A stretch of 10,684 nucleotides of DNA from Rhodospirillaceae bacterium (GCA_030151865.1 JASLCK010000184.1:1-10684); one strand, 5' to 3'; shown: positions 1 to 6,261, numbered from the stretch's first letter. Notes: generated by a model from the sequence alone, not told the origin. Translations and numbers: made by a program.

Positions 1-248
1 CCGAGATGGGCGACAAGACCCAGGTGGCGACGGTGGCTTTGGCCGCGCAGTTCCATGACTTCTTTGGCGTGGTGGCTGGCACCACGGTGGGGATGATGCT
101 GGCCAATGTGCCGGTCATCTATTTGGGTGGCCGCTTTGCCGACAAACTGAACCCCAAGGTGGTGCATGTGGTGGCGGCGCTGATCTTCCTGGCGCTGGGG
201 CTTTTGGCCCTTTACACCGCCATCACCGGCGCATCCTTGTTGGGATAA
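1..248 (+). CDS. GDT1/TMEM165 (UPF0016) family membrane cation transporter, C-terminal part
   Basis: The N-terminal part lies off the left edge; the frame is already open at position 3, where a Glu codon precedes the Met at 6. The visible start reads E-M-G-D-K-T, the E-x-G-D-(K/R)-(T/S) signature that occurs twice in UPF0016/GDT1 proteins, so this is probably the second copy. Two hydrophobic stretches follow (about residues 20-42 and 55-78 counting from position 6), and the protein ends at TAA 246-248 shortly after the last helix, as the family usually does. Family members move Mn2+ or Ca2+ across membranes, in bacteria mainly as Mn2+ exporters; the substrate here is inferred. The stop lies 5 nt from the stop of the convergent regulator gene, with no terminator visible between them. 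Confidence 0.85.
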   Translation, partial: EMGDKTQVATVALAAQFHDFFGVVAGTTVGMMLANVPVIYLGGRFADKLNPKVVHVVAALIFLALGLLALYTAITGASLLG

Positions 249-253
249 GGCGT

Positions 254-1288
254 TCAGGCGGTGGCGGTGAAGCGCTCGCGGTAATCCTGGGGGGTGACCC
301 CCAGATGCCGCACGAAGGCGCGGCGCATGGCTTCCGGGGTGGAAAAGCCCACTTTTGCTGCCACCACCCCGATGGGATCGGGGCTGCCGAGCGCACCCCG
401 CGCCGCATCGACGCGGGCGCGTTCGACAAAACGGCCCGGCGGGATACCGATTTCCGACAGAAACACCCGTGAAAAATTGCGCGGGCTCATGGCGACCCGC
501 TCGGCCAGATCGGGCACCGCCATGGGGTGGTCCAGATTGTCCAAAATCCAGCCCTGCACCGTCCTGATCGGTGCGGTGCGCGCCATCTGCCCCAGCAAAT
601 GGGCGGAAAACTGGCTTTGTCCGCCAGACCGGCGCAGATACAGAACCAGATTGCGGGCGATCTCCAGGGCGATGGCGGGGCCGCAATCTTCTTCGACCAA
701 AGCCAAGGCCAAGTCCATACCCGCCGTCACCCCGGCCGAGCTGTAGAACGGGCCGTCCTTGATCCAGATAGCGTCGGGTTCCACCTGCAAGGCCGGATAA
801 CGTTCGGCCAGCAAGGCTGCGCTGCGCCAGTGGGTGGTAACGCGTCGCCCATTCAGTAAACCGGCGCGGGCCAGGGCGAAGGTGCCGGTGCAAACCGACG
901 CAATACGCCGCGCCCGACCGGCCTGCGCGGCGATCCAGGCCACGGCCGGACGATGATCGGCCAAAGCGTGGATGCCCGCTCCGCCCACGACCATCAAGGT
1001 GTCGCAAGGAATTTCCGTGTTGCCGTCATCCAGCGTGCCATCAGCCACAATCCGCAACCCGCCGGAGCTGGTGACGATCCGCTCGGGATTGGGCGATAGA
1101 ATGCGGATGCGGTACCGCAAGGTGGTGCTGTCGCCGCTTTCGCTCAGGAAACGGTTGGCCTGGGCGAAGACTTCCTGCGGGCCGGTCAGATCCAGGGACT
1201 GGAAACGGTCGAAGGTGATCAGATCGATCAGACGCGCCTGTGCTGTTTCAGGCAGGGTGGTGGATGCGGAATCGGTGCAGGCAAACAT
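254..1288 (-). CDS. GlxA-family transcriptional regulator (DJ-1/PfpI domain plus AraC-type HTH)
   Basis: A 344-residue protein with two domains. Residues about 19-205 form a DJ-1/PfpI-like (class I glutamine amidotransferase-like) fold: the first strand is LIDLITFD, a glycine-rich turn MVVGGAG lies at 99-105, and the nucleophile-elbow motif VCTGTF places Cys133 at the usual position. Residues about 245-340 are an AraC-type DNA-binding domain with two helix-turn-helix units, LAERVAMSPRNFSRVF and VVAAKVGFSTPEAMRRAF, ending in the typical GVTPQDYR. Family members (FtrA, GbdR, CdhR and relatives) usually sense small nitrogenous metabolites through a non-catalytic DJ-1 domain. The ligand here is unknown; its position beside puuB makes an amine or amino acid plausible, but that is inference. 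The start ATG is preceded by GGTGA at 4-nt spacing. A candidate promoter and an 18-bp palindrome lie immediately upstream. Confidence 0.9.
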   Translation of the reverse strand: MFACTDSASTTLPETAQARLIDLITFDRFQSLDLTGPQEVFAQANRFLSESGDSTTLRYRIRILSPNPERIVTSSGGLRIVADGTLDDGNTEIPCDTLMVVGGAGIHALADHRPAVAWIAAQAGRARRIASVCTGTFALARAGLLNGRRVTTHWRSAALLAERYPALQVEPDAIWIKDGPFYSSAGVTAGMDLALALVEEDCGPAIALEIARNLVLYLRRSGGQSQFSAHLLGQMARTAPIRTVQGWILDNLDHPMAVPDLAERVAMSPRNFSRVFLSEIGIPPGRFVERARVDAARGALGSPDPIGVVAAKVGFSTPEAMRRAFVRHLGVTPQDYRERFTATA

Positions 1289-1315
1289 GGCGTCACCATA
1301 GGGCAGCTTGGGGCG

Positions 1316-1333
1316 ATGGTCTGATCAGACCAT
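1316..1333. promoter_or_regulatory. Perfect 18-bp palindrome, probable operator
   Basis: ATGGTCTGATCAGACCAT is an uninterrupted 9+9 palindrome that stops exactly at 1316 and 1333 (both flanking bases are G). It lies 28 bp upstream of the GlxA-type regulator start and abuts its candidate -10 element, where a bound repressor would block initiation. Perfect operators of this length usually bind a symmetric dimer; AraC-type proteins more often use direct repeats, so a GntR- or TetR-type protein encoded elsewhere is as likely as autoregulation. Confidence 0.55.
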
Positions 1334-1359
1334 GATCCGTTCCTTTGGCACAATGACAA
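1332..1359 (-). promoter_or_regulatory. Candidate sigma-70 promoter of the GlxA-family regulator
   Basis: On the minus strand, TTGTCA (plus-strand 1354-1359, 5 of 6 to the -35 consensus) is followed after 16 nt by GATCAT (1332-1337, 4 of 6 to TATAAT). This would start transcription about 35 nt before the ATG. The -10 element shares two bases with the 18-bp palindrome. It is a consensus match only. Confidence 0.45.
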
Positions 1360-1402
1360 CGGACACGCACTTTCTGCCAAAGACGGCTTGGCCGTTTACG
1401 GC

Positions 1403-1457
1403 AAAGAAAAACCCCTCTTCTCTCTCCCCTTGTCGGGCAAGGGAAAGAGAAGAGGGG
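1403..1457 (-). terminator. Rho-independent terminator of the puuA-puuB operon
   Basis: Read on the minus strand, a stem of about 20 bp with one bulge (arms 1412-1432 and 1438-1457; outer part CCCCTCTTCTCT pairing with AGAGAAGAGGGG) and a short loop is followed by TTTTTCTTT, the complement of 1403-1411. It lies about 45 nt after the puuB stop codon. The plus-strand side has no T-run, so it acts leftward only. Confidence 0.9.
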
Positions 1458-1501
1458 CCCGCTTCGCCCCGGCTCTGGACTTCCGGGGCAAAGTGACGGA
1501 A

Positions 1502-2833
1502 TCAGACGCCCAGCTTATCGCGCAGGGTGTAGTACCACGACCCCAGCACCGACAGCGGCACCCGCAACGCCTTGCCGCCGGGGAAGGGCAGGCAGGGCAG
1601 AGCGGCAAAGACGTCGAAGCGCTCGGCCTGATGGCACACCGCTTCGGCCAGCAGGCGGCCCAACAGATGGGTGGTGGTGACGCCATGCCCGCTGTCGCCG
1701 TGCGAGAAATAGACATTGGTGCCGATCCGCCCAATGTCGGGGATGCGGGTCAGGGTCAGGGCAAAATTGCCGCTCCAGGCGAAGTCGATCTTGACGTCCG
1801 CCAGTTCGGGGAAGGTTTTGGCCATGTTGGGGCGGATCTTGCCTTCGATGCTGGCCGGATCGGACCCGCCGTAAACCACGCCGCCGCCGTAGAGGATGCG
1901 GTTGTCGGGGGTGCGGCGGAAATAGTCGAGGATGTAGTTATGATCCTCGACACAGAAATTGCGCGGCAGCAGCCGTTGGGCCAGATCGCCGGGCAGCGGT
2001 TCGGTGGCGATCACCTGAGTGGACACCGGCATGGTGTGGTCGGCGATTTGGGGCAGCACTTCGCCCGCCATATAGGCGTTGCCGCACACCAGCACATAGC
2101 CAGCCGTAACCGCGCCTTGGGCGGTGACGATGCGGGGGCGCGGCCCCTGCTCGATGCGGACGACTGCCGATCCTTCATGGATGACGCCGCCCTTGGACTC
2201 GAACGCCGCCGCTTCGCCCAGCACCAGATTCAAGGGGTGCAGGTGACCGCCCAAATGGTCGATCAAGCCGCCGATATAGCGGTCGCTTTTGACGATGCCG
2301 GGCAGGCCGGAAGGATCGACGATTTCCAGCCCGGTATGGCCGTGGCGTTCCCAGGTGCGCTTTTCATGTTCCAGATTGCGGATTTGCTTGTGGGTGAAGG
2401 CCGCCAGGAACCCGCCATCCATCAGATCGCAGGCGATGTCATAGGTTTTGACCCGCTCGCGGATGATGGCCCCGCCTTCCAGGGCCATGGCCCCCAAGGC
2501 CCGTTCGGCATCGACGCCATAGCGTTCGCGGATGGTGTCGAGATCGCGGCTGTAGCCGTTGACGATCTGCCCGCCATTGCGGCCCGACGCGCCGAAGCCG
2601 ACGCGGGCGGCTTCCAGCACGACCACCTTAAGGCCGCGTTCGGCCAGATGCAGGGCCGCTGAAATGCCGGTGAACCCGGCCCCGACGACGCAGACATCGG
2701 CCACGACCTCGCCGGTGAGCGGCGGGCGGTTGGGGGAGGCCAAGGCGGTGGCGGCGTAATAGGACGGCGCATGCGCCACCGGTTCCGCCGCAGCCCCGCC
2801 CCGGCTGGGGGCGGGAAACTGGATAACGCTCAT
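1502..2833 (-). CDS. puuB: Gamma-glutamylputrescine oxidase, FAD-dependent (PuuB)
   Basis: A 443-residue flavoprotein of the DAO/glycine-oxidase (DadA-like) superfamily. The FAD-binding Rossmann motif VVGAGFTGISAALHLAERG lies at about 49-67 and ends in the ribose-binding Glu of VVVLEA. The motif GASGRNGGQ (81-89) is typical of PuuB/OrdL-type oxidases, and the C-terminal flavin-binding segment GDSGHGVTTTHLLGRLLAEAV ends near residue 399. No signal peptide, so cytoplasmic. PuuB oxidises gamma-glutamylputrescine with O2 to gamma-glutamyl-gamma-aminobutyraldehyde, H2O2 and ammonia. The ATG follows the puuA stop after 2 nt (TGA-TC-ATG), so translation is probably coupled; its own ribosome site is weak. 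The substrate is inferred from the puuA partner, and a related gamma-glutamylated amine cannot be excluded. Confidence 0.88.
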   Translation of the reverse strand: MSVIQFPAPSRGGAAAEPVAHAPSYYAATALASPNRPPLTGEVVADVCVVGAGFTGISAALHLAERGLKVVVLEAARVGFGASGRNGGQIVNGYSRDLDTIRERYGVDAERALGAMALEGGAIIRERVKTYDIACDLMDGGFLAAFTHKQIRNLEHEKRTWERHGHTGLEIVDPSGLPGIVKSDRYIGGLIDHLGGHLHPLNLVLGEAAAFESKGGVIHEGSAVVRIEQGPRPRIVTAQGAVTAGYVLVCGNAYMAGEVLPQIADHTMPVSTQVIATEPLPGDLAQRLLPRNFCVEDHNYILDYFRRTPDNRILYGGGVVYGGSDPASIEGKIRPNMAKTFPELADVKIDFAWSGNFALTLTRIPDIGRIGTNVYFSHGDSGHGVTTTHLLGRLLAEAVCHQAERFDVFAALPCLPFPGGKALRVPLSVLGSWYYTLRDKLGV

Positions 2834-2835
2834 GA

Positions 2836-4206
2836 TCAGACGTTCCGCAGGTAAGCGTCGTATTCGACGTCGGTGACACGCAGGCGGAATTCGTTCAGTT
2901 CCTGCTTCTTACAGGCAGTGTACAGGCGCTGATATTCCGGCCCCAGATATTCGGCGATGAATTCCGAGACTTCGAACAGTTCGATGCCGTCGTCCCAGTT
3001 GACCGACAGGCGTTCAAATTCCTCGGCGTCTTCCGAATACATCTGGGTGGCCGGTTCGACCTGGTGGGAAATACCGTAATGCGCCCCGGCCAGCATGGTC
3101 GCCATGGCCAGATAGGGGTTGCAGTCGGCGCCCGAAACGCGGTGTTCGATGCGGGTTGCCGGTTCGCTGGCGGTGATCAGGCGCACGGCGGCGTTGCGGT
3201 TGTCATAACCCCACGAGGCATAAAGCGGCGCATGCACGCTGTGGGTCAGGCGGCGGTAGGAATTGGCGTGCGGGGCAAAGATCGCCATGCTTTCGCCCAT
3301 GGTGCCGACCAGACCGCCGACGGCATGGCGCATCATGTCGCTGCCGCGTCCATCCTCGCTTGAAAAGATGTTGTGGCCCTTGTGGTCCAGCAGGCTGAAA
3401 TGCACATGCATGCCGCTGCCGGCGCGGTCGCCATAGGGCTTGGCCATAAAGGTGGCGTCCAGGCCATGGCGGTGCGCCACGCCCTTGACCACGCGCTTCA
3501 GCATGACGGCGTGATCGGCGGCCTTCATGGCGTCGGACACATGCTTCAGGTTGATTTCATACTGACCGGGGCCGTTTTCACGCAAGGTAGCGTCGGCGGG
3601 AATGCCCTGGAGCTTGCAAATGCGCGAGATGTCCGACAGCAGACCTTCAAATTCATGCAATTCGGCGATGGACAGAACCTGGGTCTGCCACCCCTGCCAC
3701 CGGCCCGAACGCGAGTTCGGCGGGCGCACCGGATCGGTGGCCGAACGATGCGGATCGATCAGATAGAATTCCAATTCGGCGGCGACCACCGGGGTCAGGC
3801 CGCTTTCCTTATAGCGGTTCAACACCTTGCCCAGGATGGCACGGGGATCGGCGTAAAAGGGCATGCCCGGCGCCGACTGCATGGTCAGCATGACCTGGGC
3901 GGTGGGGCGTTCCAGCCACGGCACCGGGGCCAGGGTGCCCATCACCGGCATACAGATGCCGTCAGGATCGCCGGTGCCGACCGCCAGACCGGCTTCGTCC
4001 ACATCGCGGCCCCAAATATCGAGCGCCAGCACCGAACGGGGCAGGGCCAGACCGTTGGTCAAAACATCGTCGGCACGTTCGTGGGGGATCCATTTGCCGC
4101 GCGTCACGCCGTTCACATCGACGATGAACGCCTCCAGCACTTCGATTTCCGGATATTCGGCCAGAAAGGGAGTAAGCGCATGCTCAAGACTGGATTGGTT
4201 CTGCAT
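2836..4206 (-). CDS. puuA: Gamma-glutamylputrescine synthetase, glutamine-synthetase family (PuuA)
   Basis: A 456-residue, full-length member of the glutamine synthetase superfamily. Catalytic motifs appear in order: AELEFYL (143-149, metal-binding Glu pair), NGPGQYEIN (211-219), GSGMHVHFS (263-271, His267/His269 in the ATP/metal site), NSYRRL (315-320) and RIEHRVSGADCNPYLA (352-367, substrate Arg and metal-site acid). The C-terminus lacks the regulatory adenylylation tyrosine segment of GlnA, as in PuuA. The enzyme ligates glutamate to putrescine with ATP, the first step of the Puu pathway, protecting the amine before oxidation by PuuB. The ATG at 4204-4206 has a GGTGA-like element 5 nt upstream. 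It is the first gene of a two-gene leftward operon, diverging from the TyrR-type regulator across a 498-bp spacer. Alphaproteobacteria carry several GS-like paralogues acting on other amines, so substrate identity is likely rather than certain. Confidence 0.9.
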   Translation of the reverse strand: MQNQSSLEHALTPFLAEYPEIEVLEAFIVDVNGVTRGKWIPHERADDVLTNGLALPRSVLALDIWGRDVDEAGLAVGTGDPDGICMPVMGTLAPVPWLERPTAQVMLTMQSAPGMPFYADPRAILGKVLNRYKESGLTPVVAAELEFYLIDPHRSATDPVRPPNSRSGRWQGWQTQVLSIAELHEFEGLLSDISRICKLQGIPADATLRENGPGQYEINLKHVSDAMKAADHAVMLKRVVKGVAHRHGLDATFMAKPYGDRAGSGMHVHFSLLDHKGHNIFSSEDGRGSDMMRHAVGGLVGTMGESMAIFAPHANSYRRLTHSVHAPLYASWGYDNRNAAVRLITASEPATRIEHRVSGADCNPYLAMATMLAGAHYGISHQVEPATQMYSEDAEEFERLSVNWDDGIELFEVSEFIAEYLGPEYQRLYTACKKQELNEFRLRVTDVEYDAYLRNV

Positions 4207-4313
4207 TTAATTCACCATTTCCTGCAAAGAACTTCTTCAAGCCTGTCATCTCTGCCGCCTGGGAACGGGGCGCAACTTTCCAGCGACCGCCGCCGTTACC
4301 ACGAGGCCGAGCG

Positions 4314-4332
4314 TATGATTCTCGTGATCATA
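4314..4332. repeat. Inverted repeat TATGAT-N7-ATCATA in the puuA leader or promoter region
   Basis: TATGAT (4314-4319) and ATCATA (4327-4332) are perfect inverted arms around 7 nt, centred about 117 bp upstream of the puuA start. The right part contains GTGATCA, which recurs as the 8-bp palindrome GTGATCAC at 4411-4418. These are possible operator half-sites; no binding protein is recognisable. Confidence 0.3.
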
Positions 4333-4474
4333 ATTAAAGAACAGGGCCAGGGACGATCGGGCGTTTTTGGCCGTACAAGTCACCTTTTGGCCTACTCAGG
4401 TTTCCACAACGTGATCACATTTACAACCCCCTTATTCAAAAAACGCGGATCAGGGTTGCGCATGTTATCCCGGT

Positions 4475-4490
4475 TGCAAGCCCCAGGCCA
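4475..4490 (-). promoter_or_regulatory. Candidate sigma-54 promoter for puuA-puuB
   Basis: The minus strand reads TGGCCTGGGGCTTGCA, against the consensus TGGCACG-N4-TTGCA: two mismatches, an intact -24 GG (plus-strand 4488-4489) and -12 GC (4476-4477), separated by exactly 10 bp. Transcription would start near 4464, giving an unusually long leader of about 258 nt. I found no comparably good sigma-70 promoter nearer to puuA, though I cannot rule one out. Confidence 0.4.
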
Positions 4491-4495
4491 TGGCG

Positions 4496-4519
4496 AAAGG
4501 GGCGGTTTTCCGCCTTTTT
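4496..4519 (+). terminator. Orphan intrinsic-terminator-like hairpin
   Basis: GGCGG (4501-4505), loop TTTT, CCGCC (4510-4514), then TTTTT (4515-4519); A residues at 4497-4499 can also pair with the T-run. It has the form of a rightward intrinsic terminator, but no rightward gene precedes it. It could end a small RNA or antisense transcript, or insulate the downstream promoter. Confidence 0.35.
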
Positions 4520-4526
4520 GCCCAAA

Positions 4527-4543
4527 TTTGCCCAGGCTCTGGG
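4527..4543. repeat. Inverted repeat TGCCCAG-gct-CTGGGCA, possible activator site
   Basis: Perfect 7-bp arms around 3 nt, 17 bp in total. It is centred about 71 bp upstream of the predicted puuA sigma-54 start, a usual place for an enhancer-binding protein. Length and the outer TGC/GCA resemble NtrC sites (TGCACCA-N3-TGGTGCA), but the inner bases differ, so the NtrC assignment is weak. Confidence 0.35.
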
Positions 4544-4634
4544 CAGGGGCTGCTTAAAAAATAGTTAGGCACTGCCTGCCGTGCAGACAATTATTTTAAG
4601 GCATAAAAAAACATACGGGTGCGGTGCAGCAAAG

Positions 4635-4662
4635 TTGCGATAAACTTTGTGGGGAATATACT
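4635..4662 (+). promoter_or_regulatory. Sigma-70 promoter of the TyrR-type regulator
   Basis: TTGCGA (4635-4640, 4 of 6) and TATACT (4657-4662, 5 of 6) are separated by 16 bp. Initiation near 4669 would give a leader of about 36 nt before the ATG at 4705, supporting that start over the frame-open upstream codons. An inverted repeat CAAAGTT-N6-AACTTTG (4630-4649) covers the -35 and could be an operator. A 6-bp hairpin (CCAACA/TGTTGG, 4667-4685) would sit at the 5' end of the mRNA. Confidence 0.5.
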
Positions 4663-4704
4663 TTCACCAACACTTTTTTTGTTGGACGTTCGTCAGGTTC
4701 AGGC

Positions 4705-6261
4705 ATGCGTATCGATGTGCAGTTCCGCGACCGGGTCGGCATCGCCCAGGAAATCCTGGCATTGCTGGCTCAGCGCCGGTTGAACGTGACCGCGGTCGAG
4801 GTCACGCCCCCCCATATCTTCATTGACGCCCCGGCCCTGACGGCCGAAGCCTGGCGCGGCCTGCATCAGGCGTTGCTGGCGGTCGAAGGGGTGCAATGGG
4901 CGGGGGGCGTCGATATCTTGCCCGGTGCCCGGCAACGGCTGCATCTGGACGCATTGCTGGCGGCCATGGCCGATCCGGTGCTGTTGGTCGATGTCCAGGG
5001 CGTGGTGCTGATCGGCAATGCCGCCGCCGCCCAAGCCGCCGGTCTGGACGACAAGGCGTTGCCCGGTCTGGCGCTGTCTACCCTGTTTGCCGATCCGGCC
5101 CTGCACGAGGAATTGGTGCAGAACGGTTTCCATTCCCCGCCGCGCGAAGTGCCGTTGCGTGGGCGTCCGTTCCAGTTGGACGTCACCCCGGTGATGGGGG
5201 ACGGTCAGGCGGCGGGCGGTTTGCTGACCTTGTACGCGCCGACCCGGCTGGGCGGGCGCATGCATGGGCTGCATCAGTCGCCGGGTTTTGACGGCATTTT
5301 AGGGTCCTCGCCGCCCATGCGCGAGATGAAGGCCCGCGCCGCCCGCGTCGCCGCCCTGGATGCGCCGTTGCTGATCCTGGGGGAAACCGGCACCGGCAAG
5401 GAGTTGATCGCCCAGGCCTGCCATCAGGCCAGCCCACGCCGGGCCGCGCCGTTTTTGGCCCTGAACTGCGCCGCCATGCCGGAAAATCTGGCGGAAAGCG
5501 AACTGTTCGGTTACGCCAGCGGCGCTTTTACCGGGGCGCAGCGGGGCGGCAAGCCGGGCCTACTGGAAATGGCCGACAAGGGTACGGTCTTTCTCGACGA
5601 AATCGGCGAGATGTCGCCCTATCTCCAAGCCAAGCTGCTGCGCTTTTTGAATGACGGCAGCTTTCGCCGCGTCGGCGGCGACCGCGAATTGAAGGTCGAT
5701 GTGCGTATCATCAGCGCCACCCACCGCGATCTGGGGCGCATGGTGGGCGAAGGCCGCTTCCGCGAGGATTTGTATTACCGCCTGAATGTCTTGCATCTGC
5801 AAATGCCGCCGTTGCGCGAACGGGGCGACGACATCTTGCTGCTGTCGGCGCATTTCGTGGCGCGGGCCAGTTCCCAGGGGCGGCGGACCGAGCCGGTTCT
5901 GACCAGTTCGGCCCAGGCGGCGCTATCTTGCCATCCCTGGCCGGGCAATGTGCGGCAGTTGGAAAATGTCATCTTCCGCGCCGTCACCATGTCGGACAAG
6001 GCGGTGCTGGATGCCGCCGACCTGGATTTGGCCGCCCGTCCTGCGGGGGCTTCGCCCACCATTCAGCCTGCCGCCGCACCCGAGAGCGGGGATATCCCGG
6101 ACAGTTGGGAGCAGGCCATGCGTGACTGCGAGCGCCGTCTGCTATCGCGGCTTTATCCCCTTTATCCCTCCAGCCGCAAGCTGGCGGCGCGGCTGCGCAC
6201 ATCCCATACCATGATCGCCAACAAGCTGCGCCGTCATGGCATTGGCGCGGGCGATGCGTAA
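4705..6261 (+). CDS. TyrR/PhhR-family sigma-54 enhancer-binding regulator (ACT-PAS-AAA+-HTH)
   Basis: A 518-residue protein aligning end to end by eye with TyrR. An N-terminal ACT domain (1-72, MRIDVQFRDRVGIAQEIL) is followed by a PAS domain (about 77-175) and an AAA+ domain with Walker A GETGTGKE (226-233), GAFTGA (273-278), Walker B TVFLDEIGE (294-302), arginine-finger region FREDLYYRLNV (352-362) and WPGNVRQLENV (412-422). A Fis/TyrR-type HTH closes it (about 476-512, SRKLAARLRTSHTMIANKLRRHGI). The intact GAFTGA loop, absent from E. coli TyrR but present in Pseudomonas PhhR, predicts contact with sigma-54. The ACT domain suggests an amino-acid effector. The frame is open back to about 4624, but family alignment and the promoter at 4635-4662 favour the ATG at 4705, despite a weak Shine-Dalgarno (AGG at 4701-4703). 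It lies directly upstream of dadX and is its inferred activator; aromatic-amino-acid control of unlinked genes is the alternative. Confidence 0.92.
   Translation: MRIDVQFRDRVGIAQEILALLAQRRLNVTAVEVTPPHIFIDAPALTAEAWRGLHQALLAVEGVQWAGGVDILPGARQRLHLDALLAAMADPVLLVDVQGVVLIGNAAAAQAAGLDDKALPGLALSTLFADPALHEELVQNGFHSPPREVPLRGRPFQLDVTPVMGDGQAAGGLLTLYAPTRLGGRMHGLHQSPGFDGILGSSPPMREMKARAARVAALDAPLLILGETGTGKELIAQACHQASPRRAAPFLALNCAAMPENLAESELFGYASGAFTGAQRGGKPGLLEMADKGTVFLDEIGEMSPYLQAKLLRFLNDGSFRRVGGDRELKVDVRIISATHRDLGRMVGEGRFREDLYYRLNVLHLQMPPLRERGDDILLLSAHFVARASSQGRRTEPVLTSSAQAALSCHPWPGNVRQLENVIFRAVTMSDKAVLDAADLDLAARPAGASPTIQPAAAPESGDIPDSWEQAMRDCERRLLSRLYPLYPSSRKLAARLRTSHTMIANKLRRHGIGAGDA

Larger units (their letters stand above)
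4207..4704. other. Divergent puuA / TyrR-type regulator intergenic region
   Basis: This 498-bp stretch has no convincing gene and is visibly richer in A+T than the flanking coding DNA. It holds the candidate puuA sigma-54 promoter (4475-4490), the regulator's sigma-70 promoter (4635-4662), an orphan terminator-like hairpin (4496-4519), a 7-bp-arm inverted repeat (4527-4543), two GTGATCA-containing elements (4314-4332 and 4411-4418) and two further small inverted repeats (4630-4649, 4667-4685). A plus-strand open frame crossing the left part is antisense to puuA and is not supported as a gene. Confidence 0.7.

Noticed and set aside
1375..1402. Imperfect inverted repeat TGCCAAAGACGG / CCGTTTACGGCA
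   Set aside because: Three of twelve pairs mismatch, and it lies just beyond the T-run of the puu terminator with no clear role.
1388..2662. Long rightward open frame opposite puuB (over 400 codons)
   Set aside because: It is antisense to a well-supported flavoprotein gene and arises from high GC content. The translation is low-complexity (Gln/His/Ala/Asp-rich) with no recognisable domain or ribosome site.
4191..4206. A GG-N10-GC pattern on the minus strand at the puuA start codon as a sigma-54 promoter
   Set aside because: Apart from the GG and GC dinucleotides the match to TGGCAC and TTGC is poor, and it overlaps the start codon.
4420..4425. TTTACA as a TyrR box upstream of puuA
   Set aside because: Only one half-site matches; the partner half at the required 6-bp spacing (AACGTG) has no real resemblance to TGTAAA.
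3373..4557. Long rightward open frame opposite puuA and running into the intergenic region
   Set aside because: Most of it mirrors PuuA codons and gives a His/Gln/Gly-rich sequence without family features; it crosses the puuA promoter region and has no plausible start signal.
4624..4704. N-terminal extension of the TyrR-type regulator by 27 residues
   Set aside because: TyrR proteins begin at the ACT strand that starts with the Met at 4705, and the extension overlaps the predicted -35/-10 promoter.
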